Below are positions 37,085 to 51,000 of a stretch of DNA of 64,000 bases, in pieces (position 1 is the stretch's first letter; each line of letters starts with the position of its first letter). The notes beneath the pieces were generated by a model. It did no database searches and had not been told where the DNA came from. It saw nothing but the letters and a program-made list of their open reading frames with translations. Source of the DNA: Muricea muricata (lineage: Eukaryota; Cnidaria; Anthozoa; Malacalcyonacea; Plexauridae); the NCBI GenBank assembly GCA_963855995.1, contig OY979720.1, positions 1,924,501-1,988,500 on the forward strand. The letters run 5' to 3'. The position numbers and the translations under genes are program-made.

Positions 37085-37333
37085 TTATTAACTAAGCCAC
37101 AAGGGCAGGGTCACCACAACAGCGTGAGCCAATTACTGTGGGCCCATATTACTTATCCCACCCTGTCAACATTCCCTGTGGGAGGAAACCGGAGTACCCG
37201 AAGAAAACTCACGACTTTCGGCAGAGCGTTGACTATACTCTTTTCAGATGAGGACTGGGTTCGAGTCCAACTTACTGGGGATGACCTTAGAGGTGAAAGG
37301 CGAGTGGTCTGACCACTACACCACTGAAGCCCC
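37085..37333 (-). mobile_element. tRNA-derived SINE, copy 2 (B box deleted)
   Basis: The minus-strand head from 37333 (GGGGCTTCAGTGGTGTAGTG) has a better A box than copy 1 but has lost about 10 bp across the B box. The body includes CGGGTACTCCGGTTTCCTCC toward 37180. It should not be transcribable from the internal promoter in this state. Confidence 0.6.
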
Positions 37334-37500
37334 TATGTGATTATATCATGTGATATGACTAATAAATTATTGAAAGACAGATGCAGACCAGAAGTATTAT
37401 TAAACTATGGCAGGTAAAAACCTAACCACCCCTACCTGCCCATGCATACAACCCAACACTCTCCATCCCACCCTATATTTCTCTGAATATGGGCCACAAT

Positions 37501-39174
<1,674 letters not shown>

Positions 39175-39237
39175 ACATTTCGCTCTGTCTACATGTCATT
39201 GAGCACTCTTTTGTATTTCGCTAACCAAAACTAGCAC

Positions 39238-39239
<2 letters not shown>

Positions 39240-39316
<77 letters not shown>

Positions 39317-39349
39317 ATATACATATATATATATACACATATATAAATA
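39240..39349. repeat. (AT)n microsatellite, interrupted
   Basis: About 30 TA units, then TA runs broken by ACATATAC words. Confidence 0.95.
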
Positions 39350-39493
39350 TATCACAAACTAAACTTTGTAAATTCAAAATATTTTTTATTATATTCACAT
39401 CCCAGCGTTTCGGGGCATGCCCCGAAACGTTGGGATGTGAATATAATAAAAAAATTTTGAATTTACAAAGTCTAGTTTGTGATATATTTATAT
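39342..39493. repeat. 152-bp spacerless palindrome
   Basis: The centre is GGGGCATGCCCC (39412-39423). Arms of about 76 bp pair with few mismatches. Each arm reads outward CCCGAAACGTTGGGATGTGA (one has CGCTGG), ATATAATAAAA, then TTGAATTTACAAAG. GAAACGTTGG-type text is common at Penelope-like element ends, so this may be two such ends joined head to head. Confidence 0.85.
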
Positions 39494-39536
39494 TGATAAT
39501 GCTATTAAACTTATTTGGAGAGGGGTTTGTGATATA

Positions 39537-39902
<366 letters not shown>

Positions 39903-40945
39903 AACTTCAAAGACAAAGGCTCTAGTTTTAATTCTTCGCTAAAAATACCTAAATTGTACAAATTTGGTTGAATTTGACTAAACAACCCCTTCCTAACCTT
40001 TGTAGTTAAAGTACAAAAATATTTGTTAAAGTCATTCTTAAAGTATGCATTAAAGTCAGTCGGCAAAGTTATAAACACATTTGGTCGTCTGTTTGCTTTC
40101 GGCCAGTTCTGCCGCTTCGGTTGCAGTCAAAAGCAAGCGGAATATTCATTATTGGCCAATATATTGTAAAAAAAACATCTACAAATTTTCGTCAAATTAC
40201 ATTAAATAACCATTTTCTAAACTTTGTAGTTCTTTAAAAAAGATACTAAGTTAAAAAGTGCAAAATATTTGTTAAAATATGCTTACATGTAAACGTGCAA
40301 TTTCGGTCTGTCAAAAGAAAAAACCCAGAAAAACTGAATTACTGAATGAATTGTATAAATTTTCGTTAATGTACGCTAAATAACCATTTTCTAAGCTTTG
40401 TAGTCCTTGAAAATAAAGTAAAAGGCCAAAATATTTGTTATAAAGCATGCTTAAATCTCAGTTGTCAAAGTTGTAAATAATATACATCTGCGACCTTCGT
40501 ATTCGATTTCGGGCTGTCAAAAACCAAAAATAACTCGCTAAAAATACCTCAATTGTACAAATTTTTGATAAAATACGCTAAATAACCATTTCCTAAGCTT
40601 TCTAGCCGTTGAAAATAAAGTAAAAGGCCAATGTTGTTCAAGAATGCTTTAATATGTTAGTTGTCAAAATTATAAAATTAATACATTTGGCCTCCTTCGT
40701 GCATTCAACCAATACTGGGTTGTGAAAAACCAAAAAATATTCGCTAAAAATACCCAAGTTATACAAAATTTCGCTAGGTTACGCTAAATAAGCATTCCCA
40801 ACATCTTGTAGTCGATAAAAAGAAAGGAAAAAGTCGAAACCTTGTTGATAAACCTTGTTTAAAAAGTCTTCAAAGCGAACACATGTGGCCGCCTTCGTGA
40901 ATTCGGTACCGCCGCTTTGGCGTGTCAAAAATCGCAAAATTTGAC
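39903..40945. repeat. Five diverged tandem units of ~180-200 bp
   Basis: Repeating blocks: GCTAAAAATACC(T/C)AA, TGTACAAATTT, CTAAATAACCATTT(C/T)CTAA, TTTGTAGT, CAAAATATTTGTTA and a CTTCGT/TTCGGTC block, at about 39940, 40190, 40370, 40550 and 40750. No ORF is shared. Confidence 0.75.
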
Positions 40946-41849
40946 AAAAAAAGAACAACTTTCATAAATTATTACCTGTAATGGGGGAACACCTGTTATA
41001 CCACTTCTTTCTTGTTTTTTTCCGCCTTCTGTAAGATTGTTTTACCGTTTTTTTTATGATTGAAGGCACAGATGGTTGAATTAGACGTGTGGCCATCAAA
41101 AATCTTATTTCTTGTTCCCGCTTCAGCGCTCAAATCGACCGTTGATTGGTTACTCACATTAATAACTTAATTAGCTATATTTTTCTATATTCGCTCATGT
41201 GAAATACGATCAATTACGTGTAAATGATGAAATATTAATTATAATTGATTTATATTTTAAATTAATCAGTCAAATGTTACTTTGAACATTGCAAAATGAA
41301 GTTTGATAAACCTAGAAGTATTGAAATATGCTATGATTTTACACAGTACCTACCCCCACCCCTACCCTATTCCAACCCCCTTCCCCCTGAATAGGTCTCA
41401 TTTCATGAAAAAAATATCGACCAATAAAATTAAAATTTTACCAATGTTCCCCTGTCTTCTCCAGACCAGATTTTACTACTATCTAGCACCCCCCCTACCT
41501 CCACCCCTACCCATCCAGACTTCAATCCCTCTGGAAAGGTCTCCTTTCCTTTCATAAAAAATAACTCTGAACACTTCATCATAACTCTCCAAAATTTCAT
41601 CTATTACAAGGCTATGATAAGCAACAAACTGACCATGAATAATTTACACCCTCACTGCTCCTCCCCTATATTAGTAAGTTTATGTACCCCTCATGTTGAA
41701 TCACAAAACCTCTAAAATTTTACACTTTGCTTTAAATACAATATTTTCTGTCAAATATTTATCCGATATATCTATGAAAACATCAAAACAGAGTACTAAA
41801 CACAATTATATGGCTGTCCCATCTCACCCTATATCTCTCTAAATCAAAA

Positions 41850-41852
<3 letters not shown>
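40946..41852. other. Spacer with C-rich repeats
   Basis: Two similar CTACC(CC)ACCCCTACCC blocks followed by GGTCTC(A/C)TTTC lie near 41350 and 41490. No gene is supported. Confidence 0.45.

Positions 41853-41946
<94 letters not shown>
41853..41946. repeat. (AT)n microsatellite
   Basis: About 46 TA units. Confidence 0.97.
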
Positions 41947-41947
<1 letters not shown>

Positions 41948-42473
41948 TCCTTCCAAATTCCAATTACACTGCACGCCTCCCTCCAACCTCCTTCTTAACT
42001 ACAACTACCACTACAAACCCACCACCTTTGCCCAACTTATTTAATACTGTATCTCCCATCTAAACCTCTAATTCCTTGAATATGGGTCAAAATTATTTCA
42101 AAACTATGTAGGCTACAAACTAAATTACTATCTCAACACCTATCTCCCCCTCCTACATAACCATCTCATTCCTGCCACCTCCCTCTCCTCCCCCCCAAAA
42201 AAAAACCCACAAAAAATCAAAACAACACAGTGCAAGGAATTTGGCACGAATATATTTTGTACACTGAAATGCAACAACTTCAAATGCAGGGGCCGGTTGT
42301 ATAAAGCTCTTAACTGCTTTTTAACTACCCAAAAAGTAGTTAAATAGTGGTTAACGTTAACCACGTAGTTAGGTCGGTTGTACAAAAAAGCAGTTAGTGT
42401 TAACTGCAGTTAAAAAGTAGTTAAAGTTAACTATCCTCAATGGCATAGTTAACTTCCCAAAACCTAGTTAAAT

Positions 42474-42760
42474 ATGGCGGCTGTATTAAGAGTGATCAAC
42501 TTTCATGAGCGAGATAATACTGAAAGGCAACGCTTACCTAGAGTTTTTAATTGTCATCTTCCCTAGGAAGATTTCTCAGTTGAAGAACTCCTAAAACGCT
42601 ATAGATTTGGCGGAAAATCCTTGCTTTTTATAGCGTGACTCATCGACCGGGAAGTGAGACCACTAACAAAGCAAAACCAGGCTCATCGCCTAAGACTTAT
42701 AATTTTAGCAGTGGTAGTGGTTGGTGGTCTTGCTGCAGGTCGTCCACCTGTTTTCCTTTG
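42474..42760 (+). pseudogene. Harbinger transposase N-terminal fragment, copy 2
   Basis: Same text as 23746-23964 (HERDNTERQ, ELLKRYRFGGKSLLFIA) with TAG and TGA stops inside, but intact beyond the copy 1 stop (HRLRLIILAV, GGLAAGRPPVF). No DDE core. Confidence 0.7.
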
Positions 42761-43060
42761 AGACTGCATTATCCCAGAATTTGTTGGGTTTTTTTGTCAA
42801 TTTGGGCCATGCTTTGCTATTTTCCCAAATTTCTATTGGTGTACATTTTTCATAGCTGTTAATCTGGGAAGTAAATAGTTTCCCACAACTTTTGCTTTTT
42901 GGCACTTGTTATTGTGCTCGAAAATTGGCCCCGTAATGTGTCTAAATTTTGTTCAACTATATTAACCAGTAGGTTGCATTCTTCTGAATTAAAATTTTGT
43001 TTTCTTTTCTTTTCTTCCCTTATTTTAGAGTAGTTGCTTTTTGGGCAGACATTTTGAATT
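42700..43060 (-). pseudogene. Myb/SANT-like Harbinger accessory ORF, copy 2
   Basis: The minus frame 42905-42705 reads KSKSCGKLFTSQINSYEK, CTPIEIWEN and AWPKLTKK. This is the recognition-helix end of the Myb/SANT-like domain (INxxxxxRTPxEI type). Upstream text resembling NSxECNLLVNIVEQNLDTLR lies in another frame at about 42910-43010. Broken. Confidence 0.6.
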
Positions 43061-43658
43061 TGTGTGTATATGTAATTGAGTAATTCAACTTAATGTAACT
43101 GAGTAACTCAAAATACCTGTAAGCTTGGCAACTGTGGTTACATGGGAAAATATGACCTCAGACATGATACAAATACATACAGTGTGACATGAGTTGTATA
43201 TTGACTTTTGTTACATCTGACAACACATCAAATAAATATTGATTCTTTTGTATAACACAATATTGAAAAATATAGTGTACCATCTAATAGTGAATAAACT
43301 CATACAGATTGAAATATTTAAACCCTAACAACATTAGCCAAGTTGGTTTTAATCTAGGCCAACCCAGATTAGGTTTCATGATGAAAATGACTTGAGTTTA
43401 TTTATAAATTTATCCACACTGCAGAATTTTCTACAAGATCTTGGGGGTGTAAAATCTAGGGGCAGGGGTGCAAAACAGTACAAAAGTAACCATGCAAATA
43501 GGTACCAAACACAGTAAAATTTAGAGATTTGGGGCAGATTTAAGTTTTAATTGCTTAAATAATGAAGCACTTCCCAGGGGTACTAAAAACTTTTCCCCAA
43601 AAAATCTTGGGGGCAACTCTGACCAACTCTGCAGTCTGGTAACCAAGGATAGTACAAT

Positions 43659-44018
43659 TCACAGGATGAAAAATCAGATTTACAATACATTTTCAACCCA
43701 GTGCCAAAATGCAAATGCCATGCAGGCAACAAATTTGTTATTATATAGTGCAAATTTGATCATTTGAAAACTGATATATTCTTCTTTTAGACAGATATTG
43801 CTTCAACAATTTGCCACACATTTGAATGATTTGTGCACATTTGATGCATTTGCATTTTGGCACCCAGGTGCAAATTTTGTGTGAATCTGGTTTTTCATTT
43901 TATGTATGTGTTTCAAATGATCAAATTTGCACTATATAGCAAATGTTTTGCCTTCACAGAATTTGCATTTTGGCACTGGGTTGAACATGTATTGCAAATC
44001 TGATTTTTCATCCTGTGA
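43659..44018. mobile_element. MITE with ~105-bp TIRs nested in Harbinger copy 2
   Basis: It starts TCACAGGATGAAAAATCAGA and ends with the reverse complement (TCTGATTTTTCATCCTGTGA). The arms run about 105 bp through CCCAGTGCCAAAATGCAAAT and GTGCAAATTTGATCATTTGA with few mismatches. 360 bp, no ORF. Confidence 0.88.
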
Positions 44019-44847
44019 CTCTGTAAGGGCCAGTCATTATTCATGGTGGAAGTTTGCACCAAACAGAAATGTCTTCTCTTGCTAAAAACTTGCTGATTAA
44101 ACCATTAAAATATTGAAGTAGTTTCTGTAACAAACTGCCACCTATAGCCAAAAGCTTTACAAAAGGATACCATTAAGTTGTCACACATGTATTTCACCAC
44201 TTCTATGACATGAGTTTGATAACTGCTTGTTTAATTAATTAATAGGTGACAGTGTAACCCACACTATAAACAATGACCAGTCCCCCAATATCTAGTAATC
44301 CATTTCCAGTACATGTCTTGACTTCGCTTTTCTTCATTAGCATATGTTTGCAAACTAAACATTTTAATATCTTTACACAAATCTGCTTGGCACTCTCGAT
44401 ACAGTCAGTGAGTCACACAAACAAATTACACAATTTAGCACATGTGACGTCCAGTGATCCAGACAAGTTTTGGCCAGTTTTAAGGTCGAAATTTACAAAC
44501 CAACGAAATAGTACTTTCTTCAATAATGGTGAATGTTTGTATTTGTACGAAAAAATGAATAACGGTTGCTTTTATCACAGATGAGGCGCATTCTTCTGCA
44601 ATTATTTGAATCGAATTTGTTAGCCATTTTTAAACAAACAATACTTAATTTATTTTAATTTAATTTATGTCAACTGCCCCACGCGAGCCACACGCAAGTT
44701 AACTACGTGATTAGTTAACTATCCGACTAACTGCGTTTTGTGCAACGCAGTTAAGTCGTGCAGTTAACTAACTGCGGTTAGAGATTTAGCTAGGGTAGTT
44801 AACGCTAACTGCAATTAACTTTAACTACTTTTTTATACAACCGGCCC

Positions 44848-45420
44848 CTGGTCGTAATTCAACCACAATCAGTGCAACAGCAGAGCATCACGTATATATA
44901 TACAAATCGGTGATACTACAGTAGCACCGATTTGTATATATATACGTCATGCTCTGCTGTTGCACTAATTGTGGTTGAATTACGACCAGCTAGCCACTAC
45001 TGCCATGCGCACATGCATCTATATATAGGCTGCTGTTATTAACGTGCTGTATAAGTTTTATCATCAACATCAAAACATAATTTGCGTGATCATTTATGCA
45101 ATCAGTGAACAACATTTCCATTTATTTAATACTTATCGTCTCTGTAGTGCCTCAGCGACATTAGATTTAAATAGTGATCTGTTTTGTTCAATGATGTATA
45201 TTGAACGCCTAAAGCTGGGTCATTAAATTTGGAAATGTATGTTTGATCAGAAGTTACAAGGTCTTCTCTGAGTATAAGAGAAGGCTGATTTCAACACACA
45301 TTTATTTTTCAAATGTTTTATTGCTTACAAAAGTATGGGATTTTAAAATTCGTAGCACCAGAAACCTACTGTATGCTCAAGTTGTGATCTTACCCATTTT
45401 TGTTATTTGTGATATTAATT
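44848..45420 (+). mobile_element. Hairpin-headed dispersed repeat
   Basis: 44848-44989 is a 64-65 bp-arm hairpin (CTGGTCGTAATTCAACCACA, through CACCGATTTGTATATATATA around a 12-bp loop). 44930-45420 then matches 22004-22490 in the same orientation. Only this copy has both arms. No ORF. Confidence 0.85.
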
Positions 45421-45850
45421 ACATCAAATAATTTTACTTTAGCGTTTCCCTTACCCAATACTACGCTAGTTTTACTCCCATCAGCTAACTCAATATTATG
45501 TGCATTTGTGTGATAATTGTCATCAAAGCTTACGAATTTTGAACGGTCTATCTCAAACTCATTGGTAATTCATGAAGCAATTAGCAAATCATGTTAGTCT
45601 ATTTTCCTCACATGATAATACTGGATACTTTACGAAGTATGTTGATCCAGTCCTAGGACTGGATCAAAATTAATTCAGTCCAAGGACTGGATATAATTAA
45701 TAATTCATTCGTTTGAGATGTCATTCCAAATCCTCCAATTCGGACTGGACTAGATTTCAAGTCCTTGTAGTTGGATCCAGATTTCAAGTCCTTGCAGTTG
45801 ACTGCGCGGACTTGAAATCTAGTCCAGTCCTCATAGCCGGATTTGAAATA
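45421..45850. repeat. Spacer with GGACTGGA-type inverted repeats
   Basis: A perfect 23-bp inverted repeat lies at 45742-45764 and 45808-45830 (GGACTGGACTAGATTTCAAG start). Shorter related words (CCAGTCCTAGGACTGG at 45648, CAGTCCAAGGACTGGA at 45678) lie upstream. Probably a degenerate foldback element that also cuts off the copia fragment. Confidence 0.7.
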
Positions 45851-46624
45851 TTACGTAATTATGTGGCTTGTCGCACCAGTGTCTACCAATAGACTTGGGT
45901 CTTCGTCATGTCTTCTTCTTGTCTCTTGAGTCTTCTTCAGGTTTTCACTTGTTTCTAGCAGTGTAAAGGTGAATGTATGCGTTTCGGTATCATCTTTTTC
46001 CGGTTCAGCAACCGCTTTTGCAGCGTCTTTCTTGTTGGCCCTGCAGTCCTTCGTATTGTGTGTCTTGCTTCTACATTTACACACCATTTTTCTGTCTTCA
46101 TCCGGCATTCAGAACTTTCGTGTCCTTGCTTGTCGCATTTGAAACATTTCCCAGTGAATCTTTGCTTTGAGAACATCACATTATCTTGGTTGTCGCGTGG
46201 GTTACAGCTCTTTTCATTTTCTTCGTAGTTTCGAAGAGCGGTCTTGAATTCACTGAAGGTCATTTGCTCTTTGTATAACAACGGTTGAAAATGTTTTATA
46301 ATTTCGTGGTAAATTATACCCTTCAGAACCATAGCAATCAGCAACACATCACTTATTATTTCCTCGGCGGTTTTGAGGGCTGTTGCAGCAGTTTCAGCTC
46401 TTATAATATAGTCTGTTGTGGTCTCGTTTTCGCCTTTTCGCAGCAACGTCAATTCGGTGTAAAGCGCAATCACGCTCCTTTTTACCTGCTTTAATGCTGT
46501 CGAAGTACTTTCAACGCTTTTCGCCCCTTATCTTTCGCTTCTCGAATAATCAGAGACAGGCTTCGGTCGTCCAAACACTGGACCAATTCGGCAAAGGCGT
46601 CGGCGTTTTTTGCCGCATCTAGCT
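45851..46624 (-). pseudogene. Ty1/copia-like retrotransposon gag-protease remnant
   Basis: Minus-strand text in order: DDRSLSLIIREAKDKGRKAL, a stop, IALYTELTLLRKGENETTTD, YIIRAETAATALKTAEEIIS, FSEFKTALRNYEE, the zinc knuckle CFKCDKQGHESSEC (CX2CX4HX4C), a frameshift, a second knuckle-like CKCRSKTHNTKDC, and the aspartic protease start LLVDTGATSHII. This is the gag-to-protease junction of a copia-type element; gag packages the RNA and the protease matures the polyprotein. Integrase and RT are absent. At 46625 the fragment runs directly into the minisatellite; at 45851 it ends in inverted-repeat DNA. No LTR is visible. Confidence 0.75.
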
Positions 46625-46626
46625 CT

Positions 46627-47820
46627 AACACCAATATAACTATAACATCAATAACGTCTATAACGCCATAACGTCCATAACACTAATAACGCCATAACGT
46701 CTATAACACCAATAACGTCCATAACACCAATAACGCCATAACGTTTATAACACCAATAACGTCTATAACGCCATAACGTCTGTAACACTAATAACGCCAT
46801 AACGTCTGTAACGCCATAACGTCTATAACACCAACAACGTCCATAACACCAATAACGTCCATAACACCAATAACGCCATAACGTCCATAACACCAATAAC
46901 GTCTATAACACCAATAACGCCATAACACCAATAACGCCCATAACACCAATAACGCCCATAACACCAATAACGCCATAACGTCTATAACACCAATAACGCC
47001 ATAACGTCTGTAACGCCATAACGTCTATAACACCAACAACGTCCATAACACCAATAACGTCTATAACACCGATAACGCCATAACGTTTGTAACGCCATAA
47101 CGTCTATAACACCAATAACGCCATAACGTCTATAACACCAATAACGTCTATAACACCCATAACGTCCATAACACCAATAACACCATAACGTCCATAACAC
47201 CAATAACGTCTATAACGCCAATAACGCCATAACGTCTATAACACCAATAACGTCTATAACACCAATAACGCCATAACGTTTATAACACCAATAACGTCTA
47301 TAACACCAATAACATCTATAACACCAATAACGCCATAACGTCTATAACACCAATAACGTCTATAACACCAATAACGCCATAACGTCTGTAACGCCAATAA
47401 CACCAATAACGCCATAACGTCTATAACACCAATAACGTCTATATAACACCAATAACGCCATAACGTCTATAACATCAATAACGTCTATAACACCAATAAC
47501 GTCTATAACACCAATAACGCCATAACGTCTGTAACGCCATAACGTCTATAACACCAATAACGCCATAACGCCATAACACCAATAACACCAATAACGTCCA
47601 TAACACCATAACGCCCATAATACCAATAACACCAATAACATCCATAACACCAATAACGCCCATAACACCAATAACGCCACAACATCTATAACACCAATAC
47701 GTCTATAACACATATGGCATATATGCTGTATAAATGACGTCATTGATCTACATTATAAATGACGTATATATATATACATTTCGTGCGCGTAACATAACGA
47801 TATAACCCATTAATTGGAAG
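46627..47820 (-). repeat. GACGTTATT/GGTGTTATR minisatellite, copy 2 (inverted)
   Basis: It has the same 9-bp words as 19486-20652 but on the opposite strand (AATAACGTC, TATAACACC), to about 47715. The flank to about 47820 (CATATGGCATATATGC, TGACGTCATT, GCGCGTAACATAACGATATA) is the reverse complement of 19390-19485. So the whole unit, flank included, is present twice in inverted orientation 27 kb apart. Confidence 0.93.
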
Positions 47821-48036
47821 GAAATATTGTTCTGTCATGTGGATACACAGTAACTGGTACTTAGTTCTCTATGTTTTTCGCTCGTTCAACTAACCAATAA
47901 ACGGACCGCCGAGTTGAGTGATTAAAATTTTGTTGAAGGTTTTTGCAAGATTGTGTGAAATAAATGACACAAAGTATGTACAGATCGCGTCTGTAGTTCA
48001 CGGCAGATGTGAGCAAGAGATGTAATTCGTGTTGGT
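47821..48036 (+). promoter_or_regulatory. Presumed KDM3 promoter and 5' leader
   Basis: The space between the minisatellite flank and the KDM3 start codon must hold the promoter or leader unless an upstream exon lies elsewhere. I see no clear TATA box at a useful distance. ATGTAA (48019) makes a two-codon upstream ORF. Inferred from position only. Confidence 0.35.
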
Positions 48037-51000
48037 ATGAGTAGAAGCGATGAAAGGGCAACGAAAGAAATGCTGGAGCAACGACCCGCCATGCTATCTT
48101 TCCCAGTAAGACAAGAACTCGTTGGTAAGCGATTTATTGTGATCACTGAAGAATCAAATCGTCGCGGCGTTAAGAATCAGAGCGTGGAGAATTACGGATG
48201 GAAACAAGGTTACATCCGTGCTTGTTCAGTCAAAGACATACACGACAAGGAGTTACAGGTATTTTAAGTTGTCGCGTGTATAGGCTGTTTCGGTTGGAAA
48301 ATTGCATCAATAATATGGGAATTTGATGTTAACTTTATTTGTTTATATCATTGAAACAAAAGCAACGGAATTTTTCGTTTCGCTTTCTCCGCTATGTTTT
48401 GCCGTCAGAAATGACCTTGAGGTAACTAATAAAGCATTTCCACAAACGACAAGAGCTGAACTTGAATTGAGTTGTACAGAGCTTATCTTGAGTTATTTAT
48501 TAACATCTAAAGTGTGCAATTTTGCACACACAAACTCAACATGAACATGTCAAGTAAATGACTTGTCTTGACAACTAATGATCTTATGATGGGTTGTATT
48601 ATTACTGAAATTCATCATAAAACTTGTTCACATAAGATGGCTACAAATTTTTACATACAGATCAGATACATAATCAAGTTAAGGGCAAGTTACAGTTCCC
48701 TGGATAATTTGGTGATGATTGTCAAGTGGTTTCCTTCCATAATGTTGTCTTTGAAATGTAACAACTATCACTTTAAAGGGGGTCACATGGATGGTTTTAT
48801 CATGCTTAACAAGCTGTAATTAATTGCATGTTGAGACCAGACTGAGTTAGAATTCAAGTACAACCTAGGATGAAATCTAAGTCCAGAGTTGAAACAATGA
48901 AGTCTTTATAGAAGACATTTTTCATTGGAAATAGTCCAGTTGGAAACTAGATATTGTATTTGTAACATAAATGAGCAGAAGTAAAATAATCTAAGCACAC
49001 ACACAGTTAAATGCAACAACATTTGCCTGGCTGAAGCTACTACATGGATAGTTAGATACTTGGACTTAGATAACTTACTTAGATAGCATTGGCCTGATGA
49101 ATTCAGTCCATGAAATCAGGCCAAAACTCAGGCCATCTCTGCATATCAGTCTCAGATGATTTGCCCATTTTTTTACACAGGTACTTGTTGAGTTTGATGG
49201 AGCTAGCTGGGAATGCAGACAGTGGATAAAAATTTATGAACAGACAAAAGCATTTTTTGTTGAAAACTCAATTATCTGGGCAGCTAGAGTTTATCGTAAT
49301 AGTAACAGCACTCATCGAAATGCTCTCTCATGGCCCGCCTTGGTAAGTTTGTGGATAGTTAAAGAAATGGATAGGACACTAGCTGGCGTCAGAGTTGAAA
49401 CCCAGTTGCGATTTGTGATGTCACAAGTGATTGCGAATGTTGTAACTGTTTTCAGCATTTTTGTATTTCGCTATTTTTTCCAATTTCAAACAGTATTATT
49501 GAAGCCTAACATGGTTTTATTGTTTTACAAACATGCCTATGCCATGAAAAAGTATTTGAAGTAAAGGTTTCATGTCTGTGTTTTAAATTTTTTACTTTGG
49601 CTGCTACGAAAATTGCCAAAAAGCTACCATTGATGGAACTGAAATTTGATTTGCAGTTCTAGCTGTTTTGTTCTTGAAATATTTTCCAAAATTGACTAGG
49701 AATACTTAGGTATTTCATAACAGAATAACATAGTCAAATTTATTTGTTTTTGAGCTGTAAAAGCTCAGTTACTTGAGAATGTGGTGATGTCATAAATGCA
49801 ACCAGGTTGTAACATTACAGGTGACCATGAGTTTCCTATCCACTTTGTTAACTGTCTTTGGTAAGTTTACATTGACTTCGATTTAACCATGAAAGTGCAC
49901 ACATTCTCCTGATGAGTAAAATCATCTGGCTTTCTATATGATAACATGATATTGTATAGTTTTAAAGCAACACCCTGTCAAATTTTATTATAGAGATAGC
50001 GACATATCATCACACTTAATGCCTGAGCGTGCTTTTTTATATGCACCCCACACAGATAGTTGCAAACAATATCTTTCTGTTATAATAACTAAATGTAGGA
50101 CACACTTCAGTGCATTGTGGACTTGCTACAAGTTCAAAACAATCAACTTTTAACAAGTCTAGATGCAGGGACCCTGGAACCTGAGAAGCACAAGGGGGAA
50201 AACTTATTGAAGGGCACTGACAAAATTTTAAATATGTGAAAGTCCTTATTAAATCCAGGAATTTAGAGAGTCAGTTGCATTTTTTTAGTCAAATATGAGG
50301 CTGATTTCATTAATTTACTGTACCACAATGGGTTTTGTTGTCACTAAGGCATCTTGAAAACTGACTGTTCGAAAAGTGAAAAAGAACTCAAGCTCTGCTT
50401 TCAGTGTCTTATATAATATTTTTATACTTAAAGGGCACTTTTGCCCCCCCCCCCTTTTGCCTCTCCCAGAAAAAGGCAAGGGGCAGCTGCCCTTCCTGAC
50501 CCCCAGTCCCAGCATCCCTGTCTAGACACAATGCTTAACAGGTTAAGAAGGCAATGTTGTGGATTGTTTTGTTAACTTAATGAGTTGTAAGATGTACCCT
50601 GTGAGGGGAAAATCCGTCTGGTATTAGAATAAAATTTTGAAGTAGTCAGGATTTGGACCAAGTTATTTTTCTATTGTAGATTTTCATTCCCTTGGTTGAT
50701 TACTTGGGTCTTGAGAAGGAGTCTAAGCATGCAGTCGAGTATTTAGGTGACAAGCAATTGTAAGTTATGTATTCATCTTTTTTTTGATTTGAAAAAGACA
50801 AGAAAACATTTGACATGCAGATTTTTTGCATCATGATCTTTTGGATTGTACATTAATCATGTTATATTTTTGTATTTTGCAGGGCTTTTTTAAAAGAAAA
50901 TGAAGTTCAATTGTACAAGGTACTGACAAGTAGAGTGGTGAAATTTGAGGAAAAAATCTTAAATTGTTTTTTATGTTTTATTAGATGGGGACATCAAGAG

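Larger units (their letters stand above)
42287..44850 (+). mobile_element. Harbinger-type DNA transposon, copy 2 (both TIRs present)
   Basis: Left end CAGGGGCCGGTTGTATAAA at 42287; right end TTATACAACCGGCCCCTG at 44850. Both subterminal regions are packed with GTTAACT/AGTTAA words. Length is 2.56 kb. Interior: decayed transposase start (42474), Myb/SANT-like remnant on the minus strand (42700-43060), and a separate MITE (43659-44018). The right end directly abuts the hairpin repeat at 44848, so no clean 3-bp target duplication is visible. Confidence 0.85.

Noticed and set aside
36400..37330. Functional tRNA gene
   Set aside because: A- and B-box-like text only, no clover-leaf or acceptor stem pairing; best read as SINE heads.
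49909..49935. Hammerhead core CTGATGAG
   Set aside because: No GAAA follows at a suitable distance.
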